Part shown: positions 38,080 through 51,334 of the stretch, piece by piece | Numbering within the stretch: the first letter of the stretch is position 1 | Layout: each line of letters starts with the position of its first letter | Source: Liolophura sinensis | Lineage: Eukaryota > Mollusca > Polyplacophora > Chitonida > Chitonidae | NCBI RefSeq assembly: GCF_032854445.1 | Contig: NC_088302.1 | Coordinates: 42,632,645 to 42,696,644, forward strand | DNA length: 64,000 bases | Reading direction: 5' to 3' | Notes under the pieces: model-generated | Databases searched by the model: none | Seen by the model: the letters and a program-made list of their open reading frames with translations, nothing else | What the model was told of the DNA's origin: nothing | Position numbers and translations under genes: made by a program

Positions 38080-38424
38080 TTATAATAGTTTTTCTGTAAA
38101 GGTTTTGGCAAACCGGATGAATACAATGCTGTAACCAGCTTTAGGGATAGGAACTTGTTGAATTAGAGTTTCTGTTGGCAAACTCTCCATGGGGATGGGT
38201 TATGGCACTGCGCGAGGGCTCCTTAAAATACATATATTTAAACTAGAATGTGGTTGTTGATTTTTTTATTCAACTGTCCGGAATTGGTGGTCACTGGATT
38301 TCTCATATTCTGTGAATCGAGGATTATATTCTAAGGCTCTGTAAAAATTTTCTCATCTACGTACATGTAGAGAAAGGAAAAATCGGTTTCTCCTCGTTCG
38401 TGTTGGGCTTTTCCCATCTGCGGA

Positions 38425-41400
38425 GAAAAAGGATGGTAAATTAGTCACCGTCCTCCTCGTGGATTTTGTACCTGATACCTGTAGGAACGTCAATTAACCA
38501 CCGTCCTCCTTATGGATGTTGTACTTTATACCTATAGGAACATAAATTAGTCACCGTCCTCCTCATTGATGTTGTACTTTATAGCTAAAGGAAGGTAAAG
38601 AAGCCACCGTCCTCCTCGTGGATGTTGTACTTTATACCTGCAGGAACATAAATTAGTCACCGTCCTCCTCGTGGATGTTGTACTTTATACATATAGGGAT
38701 GTAAATTAGCCACCGTCCTCCTTCTGGATGTTGTACTCTGTACCTATAGAAAGACAAAGCATCCACCGTCCTCCTCATGGATGTTGTTCCTGATACCTGG
38801 AGGAAGGTAAATTAGCCACTGTCCTCCTCGTGGATGTTGTACTTCATACCTGCAGGAAGGTAAATTAGCCACCGTCCTCATCGTGGATGTTGTTCCTGAT
38901 ACCTGTAGAAAAGTAAATTAGCCACCGTCCTCCTCGTGGATGTTGTACTTTATACCTGCTGAAAGGTAAAGTAGCCGCCGTCCTCCTCGTGGATGTTGTA
39001 CTTTATACCGGTACCTACAAGAAGTTAAATTAGCCACCGTCCTCCTCGTGGATGTTGTACTTTATACCTGGAGAAAGGTAAATTAGCCACCGTCCTCCTC
39101 GTGGATGTTGTACTTTATACCTAGAGAAAGGTAAATTAGCCACCGTCCTCCTCGTGGATGCTGTACTTTATACCTACAGTAAGTTAAATTAGCCATCGTC
39201 TTCCTCGTGGATGTTGTACTTTATACCTAGAGAAAGGTAAAGTAGCCGCCGTCCTCCTCGTGGATGTTGTACTTTATACCTGCAGAAAGGTAAAGTAGCC
39301 GCCGTCCTCCTCGTGGATGTTGTACTTTATACCTACAGGAAGGTAAATTAGCCACCGTCCTCCTCGTGGATGTTGTACTTTATACCTACAGGAAGTTAAA
39401 TTTGCCGCCGTCCTCCTCGTGGATGTTGTACTTTATACCTACAGGAAGGTAAATTAGCCACCGTCCTCCTCGTGGATGTTGTACTTTATACCTGCAGGAA
39501 GTTAAATTAGCCACCGTTCTCCTCGTGGATGTTGTACTTTATACTTATATGAAGGTAAATTAGCCACCGTCCTCCTCGTGGATGCTGGACTTTATACCTG
39601 GAGAAAGGTAAATTAGCCACCGTTTTCCTCGTGGATGTTGTACTTTATACCTATATGAAGGTAAATTAGCCACCGTCGTCCTCGTGGATGTTGTACTTTA
39701 TACCTGCAGGAAGTTAAATTAGCCACCGTTCTCCTCGTGGATGTTGTACTTTATACTTATATGAAGGTAAATTAGCCACCGTCGTCCTCGTGGATGTTGT
39801 ACTTTATACCTGCAGGAAGTTAAATTAGCCACCGTCCTCCTCGTGGATGTTGTACTTTATACCTGCAGGAAGATAAATTAGCCACCGTCCTCCTCGTGGA
39901 TGTTGTACTTTATACCTGCGGGAAGTTAAATTAGCCACCGTCCTCCTCGTGGATGTTGTACTTTATACCTGGAGAAAGGTAAATTAGCCACCGTCCTCCT
40001 CGTGGATGTTGTACTTTATACCTGCAGAAAGGTAAAGTAGCCGCCGTCCTCCTCGTGGATGTTGTACTTTATACCTACAGGAAGGTAAATTAGCCACCGT
40101 CCTCCTCGTGGATGTTGTACTTTATACCAACAGGAAGTTAAATTTGCCGCCGTCCTCCTCGTGGATGTTGTACTTTATACCTACAGGAAGGTAAATTAGC
40201 TACCGTCCTCCTCGTGGATGTTGTACTTTATACCTACAGGAAGTTAAATTTGCCGCCGTCCTCCTCGTGGATGTTGTACTTTATACCTACAGGAAGGTAA
40301 ATTAGCCACCGTCCTTCTCGAGGATGCTGTACTTTATACCTGCAGAAAGGTAAAGTAGCCGCGGTCCTCCTCGTGGATGCTGGACTTTATACCGGGAGAA
40401 AGGTAAATTAGCCACCGTTTTCCTCGTGGATGTTGTACTTTATACCTATATGAAGGTAAATTAGCCACCGTCCTCCTCGTGGATGTTGTACTTTATATCT
40501 GCAGGAAGTTAAATTAGCCACCGTCCTCCTCGTGGATGTTGTACTTTATACCTACAGGAAGTTAAATTAGCCACCGTCCTCCTCGTGGATGTTGTACTTT
40601 ATACCTACAGGAAGGTAAATTAGCCACCGTTCTCCTCGTGGATGTTGTACTTTATACCTACAGGAAGTTAAATTAGCCGCCGTCCTCCTCGTGGATGTTG
40701 TACTTTATACCTGCAGGAAGGTAAATTAGCCACCGTCCTCCTCGTGGATGTTGTATTTTATACCTGCAGGAAGTTAAATAAGCCACCGTTCTCTTAGTGG
40801 ATGTTGTACTTTATACCTACAGGAAGTTAAATTAGCCACCGTCCTCCTCGTGGATGTTGTATTTTATACCTGCAGGAAGTTAAATAAGCCACCGTTCTCC
40901 TCGTGGATGTTGTACTTTATACCTACCGGAAGTTAAATTAGCCACCGTTCTCCTCGTGGATGTTGTACTTTATACTTATATGAAGGTAAATTAGCCACCG
41001 TCCTCCTCGTGGATGTTGTACTTTATACCTGCAGGAAGTTAAATTAGCCACCGTCCTCCTCGTGGATGTTGTACTTTATACCTGCGGGAAGTTAAATTAG
41101 CCACCGTCCTCCTCGTGGATGTTGTACTTTATACCTGGAGAAAGGTAAATTAGCCACCGTCCTCCTCGTGGATGTTGTACTTTATACCTAGAGAAAGGTA
41201 AAGTATCCGCCGTCCTCCTCGTGGATATTGTACTTTATACCTGCAGGAAGGTAAATTAGCCACCGTCCTCCTCGTGGATGTTGTACTTTATACCTTCAGG
41301 AAGTTAAGTTTGCCGCCGTCCTCCTCGTGGATGTTGTACTTTATACCTACAGGAAGGTAAATTAGCCACCGTCCTCCTCGTGGGTGTTGTACTTTATACC

Positions 41401-42480
41401 TGCAGGAAGTTAAATTAGCCACCGTCCTCCTCGTGGATGTTGTATTTTATACCTGCAGGAAGTTAAATAAGCCACCGTTCTCTTCGTGGATGTTGTACTT
41501 TATACCTACCGGAAGTTAAATTAGCCACCATCCCCCTCGTGGATGTTGTATTTTATACCTGCAGGAAGTTAAATAAGCCGCCGTCCTCCTCGTGGATGTT
41601 GTACTTTATACCTACAGGAAGATAAATTAGCCACCGTCCTCCTCGTGGATGTTGTACTTTATACCTACAGGAAGTTAAATTAGCCGCCGCCCTCCTCGTG
41701 GATGTTGTACTTTATACCTACAGGAAGGTAAATTAGCCACCGTCCTCCTCGTGGATGTTGTATTTTATACTTGCAGGAAGTTAAATTAGCCATCGTCCTC
41801 CTCGTGGATGTTGTACTTTATACCTGCAGTAAGGTAAATTAGCCACCGTCCTCCTCGTGGATGTTGTACTTTATACCTGCAGGAAGTTAAATAAGCCACC
41901 GTTCTCTTCGTGGATGTTGTACTTTATACCTACCGGAAGTTAAATTAGCCACCATCCCCCTCGTGGATGTTGTATTTTATACCTACAGGAAGGTAAATTA
42001 GCCACCGTCCTCCTCGTGGATGTTGTACTTTATACCTACAGGAAGTTAAGTTTGCCGCCGTCCTCCTCGTGGATGTTGTACTTTATACCTACAGGAAGGT
42101 AAATTAGCCACCGTCCTCCTCGTGGATGTTGTACTTTATACCTGCAGGAAGTTAAATTAGCCACCGTCCTCCTCGTGGATGTTGTACTTCATACCTACAG
42201 GAAGGTAAATTAGCCACCGTCCTCTTTGTGGATGTTGTACTTTATACCTATATGAAATTAAATTAGCCGCCGTCCTCCTCGTGGATGTTGTACTCTATAC
42301 CTACAGGAAGTTAAATTAACCACAGTCCTCCTCGTGGATGTTGTATTTTATACCTGCAGGAAGTTAAATAAGCCACCGTCCTCCTCGTGGATGTTGTTTT
42401 TTATACCTGCAGGAAGTTAAATAAGCCACCGTCCTCCTCGTGGATGTTGTATTTTATACCTGCAGGAAGTTAAATAAGTT
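38425..42480 (-). repeat. 53-bp satellite array, right subterminal arm of the KDZ element
   Basis: About 76 units of the same 53-bp repeat as the left arm, in reverse orientation (CCGTCCTCCTCGTGGATG, TTGTACTTTATACC, CAGGAAGGTAAATTAG). Units here are more alike than in the left arm. Confidence 0.95.
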
Positions 42481-42481
42481 A

Positions 42482-43104
42482 AATACCAAGTACCTGTATA
42501 TTGTATAGGCTTAGTCCTATAGGCCTATGAACCCCATGTCGGGAAAACGGGTCTGGAGAGGCCTTGGGCTGTTGTATCCTTTTGATATAGAATACCGGTA
42601 CCTTGCCTTATTCATCATCTGTCGTCGATAGTTTGATAATTTATACCGATAATTTATAACATACCTTGTCTTACTCATCATCTGTTGTCGATAGTTCGAT
42701 AATTTGGGGAAGCACTGTAGTAAATAAAATTTAAGTTAATGGTGTCAGATATACAGTGATATAATCCGTATGTCTTTTTACTGAACACAAATGTGTAACT
42801 ATACCCCACTACTTTGCATTTCGCGCCATATGTATGGTCATGCGCACTGCAACGTCCTCCTGATGGATGTCCGTTCTCCTGGTGGATGTACTTCCGTTCC
42901 CCTCGTGGATGTAGGCTGACGAGTTTTGTTGGCTCAAGGCAGGTACATAATACCCATTTCAACGTCATCAGAGTTTGTTAACTCGTATCTTGCTCTCGGC
43001 TTCCACACCAATCAAATGTGCTGTTCCGTGTTGCGTGTTTTTATGTCAATATTGACAAGTTTACGAATGTATTTATTTTTTTGTTTTCACGAAACCTGTT
43101 TTTG
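42482..43104. other. Right end of the KDZ element and host flank (left contig end)
   Basis: 42482-42931 is the non-array end of the element, with the terminal motif cluster. 42932-42939 is the right target duplication GCTCAAGG. From 42940 the sequence should be the original upstream flank of MAGT1, cut by the gap. Confidence 0.65.
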
Positions 43105-43304
43105 NNNNNNNNNNNNNNNNNNNNNNNNNNNNNNNNNNNNNNNNNNNNNNNNNNNNNNNNNNNNNNNNNNNNNNNNNNNNNNNNNNNNNNNNNNNNNNNN
43201 NNNNNNNNNNNNNNNNNNNNNNNNNNNNNNNNNNNNNNNNNNNNNNNNNNNNNNNNNNNNNNNNNNNNNNNNNNNNNNNNNNNNNNNNNNNNNNNNNNNN
43301 NNNN
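43105..43304. other. Assembly gap (200 N)
   Basis: Exactly 200 Ns, a fixed-length scaffolding gap. ORFs reported across it are meaningless. Confidence 0.99.
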
Positions 43305-46300
43305 TATCTCCACCGAGCACTTGTTCAGTCTGAACTTGTATGTTTAATTTGTGCTCTTGTATACACAGTGCTTATTAGTACACGGACCCTGTCTGGGGAA
43401 TTTTGTGTATATTTCGTCATACACTCAGTTATACTGTGGATTTTCCCTCTTGTGAATTTGCCTCTGAGCATTTATGCCTGTGTGGTATATATTGTGAAAT
43501 ATATGCGTCCGTTTGGACTTGACACCGTAAGTACCTTAGTATTTGTATAGATACTGCTATCCTTTCTTGTTAAACTTAAGTACTTTAATATTTGTATAAG
43601 TCTTATTACCTGTTCTTGTTAAGCTAATAAATTGTTGTAAAATAAAATCTGCTTGTTTTGGTTACTTTTTTGTGCGGCTAGACTGTCGTGTATTTCGAAC
43701 AAGCCATCTCTTTATAATACAGGCAGTTTGGGTCGTAACACAGTTTATAATAGTTTTTCTGTAAAGGTTTTGGCAAACCGGATGAATACAATGCTGTAAC
43801 CAGCTTTAGGGATAGGAACTTGTTGAATTAGAGTTTCTGTTGGCAAACTCTCCATGGGGATGGGTTATGGCACTGCGCGAGGGCTCCTTAAAATACATAT
43901 ATTTAAACTAGAATGTGGTTGTTGATTTTTTTATTCAACTGTCCGGAATTGGTGGTCACTGGATTTCTCATATTCTGTGAATCGAGGATTATATTCTAAG
44001 GCTCTGTAAAAATTTTCTCATCTACGTACATGTAGAGAAAGGAAAAATCGGTTTCTCCTCGTTCGTGTTGGGCTTTTCCCATCTGCGGAGAAAAAGGATG
44101 GTAAATTAGTCACCGTCCTCCTCGTGGATTTTGTACCTGATACCTGTAGGAACGTCAATTAACCACCGTCCTCCTTATGGATGTTGTACTTTATACCTAT
44201 AGGAACATAAATTAGTCACCGTCCTCCTCATTGATGTTGTACTTTATAGCTAAAGGAAGGTAAAGAAGCCACCGTCCTCCTCGTGGATGTTGTACTTTAT
44301 ACCTGCAGGAACATAAATTAGTCACCGTCCTCCTCGTGGATGTTGTACTTTATACATATAGGGATGTAAATTAGCCACCGTCCTCCTTCTGGATGTTGTA
44401 CTCTGTACCTATAGAAAGACAAAGCATCCACCGTCCTCCTCATGGATGTTGTTCCTGATACCTGGAGGAAGGTAAATTAGCCACTGTCCTCCTCGTGGAT
44501 GTTGTACTTCATACCTGCAGGAAGGTAAATTAGCCACCGTCCTCATCGTGGATGTTGTTCCTGATACCTGTAGAAAAGTAAATTAGCCACCGTCCTCCTC
44601 GTGGATGTTGTACTTTATACCTGCTGAAAGGTAAAGTAGCCGCCGTCCTCCTCGTGGATGTTGTACTTTATACCGGTACCTACAAGAAGTTAAATTAGCC
44701 ACCGTCCTCCTCGTGGATGTTGTACTTTATACCTGGAGAAAGGTAAATTAGCCACCGTCCTCCTCGTGGATGTTGTACTTTATACCTAGAGAAAGGTAAA
44801 TTAGCCACCGTCCTCCTCGTGGATGCTGTACTTTATACCTACAGTAAGTTAAATTAGCCATCGTCTTCCTCGTGGATGTTGTACTTTATACCTAGAGAAA
44901 GGTAAAGTAGCCGCCGTCCTCCTCGTGGATGTTGTACTTTATACCTGCAGAAAGGTAAAGTAGCCGCCGTCCTCCTCGTGGATGTTGTACTTTATACCTA
45001 CAGGAAGGTAAATTAGCCACCGTCCTCCTCGTGGATGTTGTACTTTATACCTACAGGAAGTTAAATTTGCCGCCGTCCTCCTCGTGGATGTTGTACTTTA
45101 TACCTACAGGAAGGTAAATTAGCCACCGTCCTCCTCGTGGATGTTGTACTTTATACCTGCAGGAAGTTAAATTAGCCACCGTTCTCCTCGTGGATGTTGT
45201 ACTTTATACTTATATGAAGGTAAATTAGCCACCGTCCTCCTCGTGGATGCTGGACTTTATACCTGGAGAAAGGTAAATTAGCCACCGTTTTCCTCGTGGA
45301 TGTTGTACTTTATACCTATATGAAGGTAAATTAGCCACCGTCGTCCTCGTGGATGTTGTACTTTATACCTGCAGGAAGTTAAATTAGCCACCGTTCTCCT
45401 CGTGGATGTTGTACTTTATACTTATATGAAGGTAAATTAGCCACCGTCGTCCTCGTGGATGTTGTACTTTATACCTGCAGGAAGTTAAATTAGCCACCGT
45501 CCTCCTCGTGGATGTTGTACTTTATACCTGCAGGAAGATAAATTAGCCACCGTCCTCCTCGTGGATGTTGTACTTTATACCTGCGGGAAGTTAAATTAGC
45601 CACCGTCCTCCTCGTGGATGTTGTACTTTATACCTGGAGAAAGGTAAATTAGCCACCGTCCTCCTCGTGGATGTTGTACTTTATACCTGCAGAAAGGTAA
45701 AGTAGCCGCCGTCCTCCTCGTGGATGTTGTACTTTATACCTACAGGAAGGTAAATTAGCCACCGTCCTCCTCGTGGATGTTGTACTTTATACCAACAGGA
45801 AGTTAAATTTGCCGCCGTCCTCCTCGTGGATGTTGTACTTTATACCTACAGGAAGGTAAATTAGCTACCGTCCTCCTCGTGGATGTTGTACTTTATACCT
45901 ACAGGAAGTTAAATTTGCCGCCGTCCTCCTCGTGGATGTTGTACTTTATACCTACAGGAAGGTAAATTAGCCACCGTCCTTCTCGAGGATGCTGTACTTT
46001 ATACCTGCAGAAAGGTAAAGTAGCCGCGGTCCTCCTCGTGGATGCTGGACTTTATACCGGGAGAAAGGTAAATTAGCCACCGTTTTCCTCGTGGATGTTG
46101 TACTTTATACCTATATGAAGGTAAATTAGCCACCGTCCTCCTCGTGGATGTTGTACTTTATATCTGCAGGAAGTTAAATTAGCCACCGTCCTCCTCGTGG
46201 ATGTTGTACTTTATACCTACAGGAAGTTAAATTAGCCACCGTCCTCCTCGTGGATGTTGTACTTTATACCTACAGGAAGGTAAATTAGCCACCGTTCTCC

Positions 46301-48716
46301 TCGTGGATGTTGTACTTTATACCTACAGGAAGTTAAATTAGCCGCCGTCCTCCTCGTGGATGTTGTACTTTATACCTGCAGGAAGGTAAATTAGCCACCG
46401 TCCTCCTCGTGGATGTTGTATTTTATACCTGCAGGAAGTTAAATAAGCCACCGTTCTCTTAGTGGATGTTGTACTTTATACCTACAGGAAGTTAAATTAG
46501 CCACCGTCCTCCTCGTGGATGTTGTATTTTATACCTGCAGGAAGTTAAATAAGCCACCGTTCTCCTCGTGGATGTTGTACTTTATACCTACCGGAAGTTA
46601 AATTAGCCACCGTTATCCTCGTGGATGTTGTACTTTATACTTATATGAAGGTAAATTAGCCACCGTCCTCCTCGTGGATGTTGTACTTTATACCTGCAGG
46701 AAGTTAAATTAGCCACCGTCCTCCTCGTGGATGTTGTACTTTATACCTGCGGGAAGTTAAATTAGCCACCGTCCTCCTCGTGGATGTTGTACTTTATACC
46801 TGGAGAAAGGTAAATTAGCCACCGTCCTCCTCGTGGATGTTGTACTTTATACCTAGAGAAAGGTAAATTAGCCACCGTCCTCCTCGTGGATGTTGTACTT
46901 TATACCTTCAGGAAGTTAAGTTTGCCGCCGTCCTCCTCGTGGATGTTGTACTTTATACCTACAGGAAGGTAAATTAGCCACCGTCCTCCTCGTGGGTGTT
47001 GTACTTTATACCTGCAGGAAGTTAAATTAGCCACCGTCCTCCTCGTGGATGTTGTATTTTATACCTGCAGGAAGTTAAATAAGCCACCGTTCTCTTCGTG
47101 GATGTTGTACTTTATACCTACCGGAAGTTAAATTAGCCACCATCCCCCTCGTGGATGTTGTATTTTATACCTGCAGGAAGTTAAATAAGCCGCCGTCCTC
47201 CTCGTGGATGTTGTACTTTATACCTACAGGAAGATAAATTAGCCACCGTCCTCCTCGTGGATGTTGTACTTTATACCTACAGGAAGTTAAATTAGCCGCC
47301 GCCCTCCTCGTGGATGTTGTACTTTATACCTACAGGAAGGTAAATTAGCCACCGTCCTCCTCGTGGATGTTGTATTTTATACTTGCAGGAAGTTAAATTA
47401 GCCATCGTCCTCCTCGTGGATGTTGTACTTTATACCTGCAGTAAGGTAAATTAGCCACCGTCCTCCTCGTGGATGTTGTACTTTATACCTGCAGGAAGTT
47501 AAATAAGCCACCGTTCTCTTCGTGGATGTTGTACTTTATACCTACCGGAAGTTAAATTAGCCACCATCCCCCTCGTGGATGTTGTATTTTATACCTACAG
47601 GAAGGTAAATTAGCCACCGTCCTCCTCGTGGATGTTGTACTTTATACCTACAGGAAGTTAAGTTTGCCGCCGTCCTCCTCGTGGATGTTGTACTTTATAC
47701 CTACAGGAAGGTAAATTAGCCACCGTCCTCCTCGTGGATGTTGTACTTTATACCTGCAGGAAGTTAAATTAGCCACCGTCCTCCTCGTGGATGTTGTACT
47801 TCATACCTACAGGAAGGTAAATTAGCCACCGTCCTCTTTGTGGATGTTGTACTTTATACCTATATGAAATTAAATTAGCCGCCGTCCTCCTCGTGGATGT
47901 TGTACTCTATACCTACAGGAAGTTAAATTAACCACAGTCCTCCTCGTGGATGTTGTATTTTATACCTGCAGGAAGTTAAATAAGCCACCGTCCTCCTCGT
48001 GGATGTTGTTTTTTATACCTGCAGGAAGTTAAATAAGCCACCGTCCTCCTCGTGGATGTTGTATTTTATACCTGCAGGAAGTTAAATAAGTTAAATACCA
48101 AGTACCTGTATATTGTATAGGCTTAGTCCTATAGGCCTATGAACCCCATGTCGGGAAAACGGGTCTGGAGAGGCCTTGGGCTGTTGTATCCTTTTGATAT
48201 AGAATACCGGTACCTTGCCTTATTCATCATCTGTCGTCGATAGTTTGATAATTTATACCGATAATTTATAACATACCTTGTCTTACTCATCATCTGTTGT
48301 CGATAGTTCGATAATTTGGGGAAGCACTGTAGTAAATAAAATTTAAGTTAATGGTGTCAGATATACAGTGATATAATCCGTATGTCTTTTTACTGAACAC
48401 AAATGTGTAACTATACCCCACTACTTTGCATTTCGCGCCATATGTATGGTCATGCGCACTGCAACGTCCTCCTGATGGATGTCCGTTCTCCTGGTGGATG
48501 TACTTCCGTTCCCCTCGTGGATGTAGGCTGACGAGTTTTGTTGGCTCAAGGCAGGTACATAATACCCATTTCAACGTCATCAGAGTTTGTTAACTCGTAT
48601 CTTGCTCTCGGCTTCCACACCAATCAAATGTGCTGTTCCGTGTTGCGTGTTTTTATGTCAATATTGACAAGTTTACGAATGTATTTATTTTTTTGTTTTC
48701 ACGAAACCTGTTTTTG
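43305..48716. other. Second copy of 37640-43104, probable unmerged contig overlap
   Basis: Starts at the base equivalent to 37640 and stays collinear to 48716, which equals the last base before the gap. Lengths are 5412 and 5465 bp; the 53-bp difference is exactly one repeat unit (lost near 46865, present at about 41190-41270). It holds the 3' part of the solo LTR (to 43740), a 53-bp array (about 44090-48092), the element right end (48543) and the target duplication (48544-48551). Confidence 0.93.
44090..48092 (-). repeat. 53-bp satellite array (duplicate of the right arm)
   Basis: Same units in the same order as 38425-42480, one unit shorter and with a few base changes. Not an independent array if the overlap interpretation is right. 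Confidence 0.93.
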
Positions 48717-48796
48717 GTTTTGTATTTTCCTTTTTTTGTTTGTCCTTTCTTTTTCTATTCGTGCTTTTTTAGCCTTGTCTTTCTCTCTTCTTAGCC

Positions 48797-48945
48797 AGCG
48801 CATACATTTTCTGATTGGTGTTTTACGCCGTACTCAAGAATATTTCACTTATAGGACTTACGATGGTGGCCAGCATTGTGGTGGAAACCGGCCAGAGCAC
48901 GAGGGAAAATCACGACCATCCGCAGGTTGCTGGAAGACCATCCCA
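48797..48945 (-). mobile_element. SINE-A fragment
   Basis: CTGATTGGTGTTTTACGCCG, ACTCAAGAATATTTCACTTA, GGCCAGCATTGTGGTGG and CATCCGCAGGTTGCTGG in reverse SINE-A order. It lies about 250 bp beyond the KDZ right flank. Confidence 0.85.
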
Positions 48946-49454
48946 GAGATTTTAAACATCTGTATCTAAACATACACAACTTAGCTTTTCACAGTTCATT
49001 TGCATAATTAGTCAAAAAAAATCCACGAACGTACACTTGAGGTAACCCATAGACAATACATGCCCTACCGGTACTTGTGAAATACAATTGCACTGTGCAG
49101 ATTTTCATGTGAGCTACCTTTAAACAAAACAGTTTTGGTCTGCTGACTGCTGCGCTGTTTTTCACTCGGTGGTGATGGAGATATGGCTATAGGCTATACA
49201 TATACACGCAGGGCTATCCGTGTGGAACGGGTCAACCACTGATTTCTTATCTATCTGAGTGTTTCTTCTCGCCATATTTAGGGAAATGTTTCTCGGGAAA
49301 AGCCATCGACATTTGCCGGGTTACTGACGTACCGGTACGTTCTCCCATTTGACGTAGGCCTACTGATAAAATTAATGCTTACCTCCTCACCGCCTGTTCA
49401 AATGAAATCGCTACAGACCTATGCTTCATACATTAACGTCAACTTCATGTTTTA

Positions 49455-49608
49455 ATTGATTTATATATTTGATTGTGTTTTACGTCGTACTCAAGAATAT
49501 TTGCCTTACACGACGGCGGCCAGCATTATGGTGGTAGGAAACCGGGCAGAGCCCAGGAGAAACCCACGACCATCCGCAGGTTGCTGGCAGACCTTCCCAC
49601 GTAGGCCT
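49455..49608 (-). mobile_element. SINE-A fragment
   Basis: Contains TACTCAAGAATATTTGCC, GACGGCGGCCAGCATTATGG and CATCCGCAGGTTGCTGGCAG. Confidence 0.85.
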
Positions 49609-49659
49609 CATGTTTTAAAGCCTACTAATAATCATTCATAATATTTTCGGCCTTTACGA

Positions 49660-49995
49660 TTTTAAACTGTAATCGAAAGCATCTGCCTCGAAATCGGGAG
49701 TTGGGTCATACGAAAGACTTTAAAACTGGTAATTGTTGCGGCCTCGCTTGGCGTTAAGCTCAGAGGGGCTAGAGCAAGGAAAAATGAATTATTGGCCCTT
49801 TGTCAGTATATTGTGACTGAGTGGGGTGTCATGTCTGGTGTCTTTGGCATGATACTTCAGTGGCGGCTGCTCTTTGGTGGAATGGACTCGTTCTGATACA
49901 AGAAGACACAGTACTCACACGTAATGACTCTTCGTCGTCATATGACTGAAAATTTGTTAAGTACGACGTACAACCCCAAGCATTCTTTCATTCAT
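49660..49995 (+). mobile_element. SINE-B, near full length
   Basis: Body GCCTCGCTTGGCGTTAAGC, GTCTTTGGCATGATACTTCA; tail TTCGTCGTCATATGACTGAA, GTACGACGTACAACCCC and an ATTC-rich end. Confidence 0.82.
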
Positions 49996-50444
49996 ATTAT
50001 GATTGTTCTTATTTTATACATCGAGTTTCTCACCATATGTTCCTATCAGACAATCGCGACATCCTCAATTGTTTCTTCCTCCATCAAGTCGTGTCAGTAT
50101 TCCCCACAACAGCATTTGTGTAAACGCGCATGTCAACATTTTTTACGGTACACAGTACGATGAAATCGATATTTTTACACAACTATATTTAAGAGTCAAT
50201 GCAAATCTTTACTTTTTTCTTATTTAAAGATGCCTTTGTTTTAATTGTGTACATTTACTGAACTGTGAGATTTTTTTTATATAAAGGTAACCTGTTATTA
50301 TAATTTACATAGTCTTTTACACTTTATTTATATATTATATTATCTATTTGTTGTTGTTATCAACTCTGTAACTTGGGCAATCGGACTTGTTGAGATTGAA
50401 ATCAATAAAATAAAATTTAAAAAATTAAAAAAAAAAACATATGC

Positions 50445-50710
50445 TGTGCAGTTCTTGTGGCAAAGTGAGTTCATACCGCCAAAGTGCTGCCACCACTGAA
50501 GTATCATGTCGAAGTAACCAGACACCCAATCGCATCATACTGACACCGGGCCAACCCTGCTATTTGCATGCTTTTACCTCTCATAGCTCAGCGCCAAGCG
50601 AGGCAGCAACAAGTACTATTTTAAAGCGTTTTGGTACGACACAACCCAGGTTTGATACCAGGCTTCCAGACTTCGAGACAAAGGCTTCAACAATTAAGTC
50701 ACCGAAGCGA
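50445..50710 (-). mobile_element. SINE-B, reverse orientation
   Basis: Reads as the reverse of SINE-B: GCTGCCACCACTGAAGTATC, TCAGCGCCAAGCGAGGC, then ACCCAGGTTTGATACCAGG and CTTCCAGACTTCGAG at the head end. Confidence 0.75.
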
Positions 50711-51334
50711 TCAGTAACCCTTCGGATAAGGAGTATCGCTTTACGCCAGGCGATATAAAGGCGTCGCCCTGAAATAGACGAAGGCTGTCAGCATGAAAGT
50801 CATTTGATATAAGCACAACCAAAGAGGTTACTTAGTGCACAAAGAGTATTTCTTTTATACACCAAACTAACATTGCTGAAGTCACGCACCAGCCTGTTCA
50901 CAATAACTGAATGTGCGTTATGCCGGGAGTTTCTGTGTTTTCCTGATATCAGCTCGCGCAATCCCAGCCAAATGATGAGCGTATAGCATGACCTTAACAT
51001 CGGGTGAATTTTACCATCTGAGCCAATCAAACAACAGTTCTCCGCTAGATTGGGTCTCTCGCACTAACGGAGGTAAACATATTGACTCAACGTGCTTCGT
51101 GAATTTCCTTCCACCAGCACGATGCATGCATGACCTATAGGCTACCGTGTGCAAATGTCCCGTATGTACCTGTTACTGCACACCCCATCGCCCCCCCCCC
51201 CCCCCCCAGCGCCCCCCAACCTCATCCAACCACCCACCCGCCCGCTGACAAAGCAATCTGTCCCTTTGCCGGGATTTCAGGTCATATCCTTAGCTACGTT
51301 CACACCACGCCCGAAACTCTATCTGGCGTCTGGG

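Larger units (their letters stand above)
23425..42931 (+). mobile_element. ~19.5 kb KDZ-type DNA transposon with inverted subterminal repeat arrays
   Basis: Bounded by an exact 8-bp direct repeat. The two 25-bp ends are imperfect inverted repeats sharing CAGCC and CATCC at the same distance from the edge. Just inside lie short inverted clusters of a CATCCACGAGGAGAACGG-like motif (about 23443-23490 and 42855-42912). Then come two long arrays of a 53-bp unit in opposite orientation (23725-27130 and 38425-42480). Between the arrays is a multi-exon KDZ transposase gene (29418-37032). Fish Zisupton, in the same superfamily, has subterminal inverted repeats and 8-nt duplications, so the architecture fits; arrays of this size are unusual. 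About 0.76 kb is a nested solo LTR. The right end appears again at 48543 through the contig overlap. Confidence 0.8.

Noticed and set aside
43305-48716. A real tandem segmental duplication of the element's right half
   Set aside because: Both copies start or stop exactly at the 200-N gap and differ by one repeat unit. Contig overlap explains this more simply, though read depth was not available.
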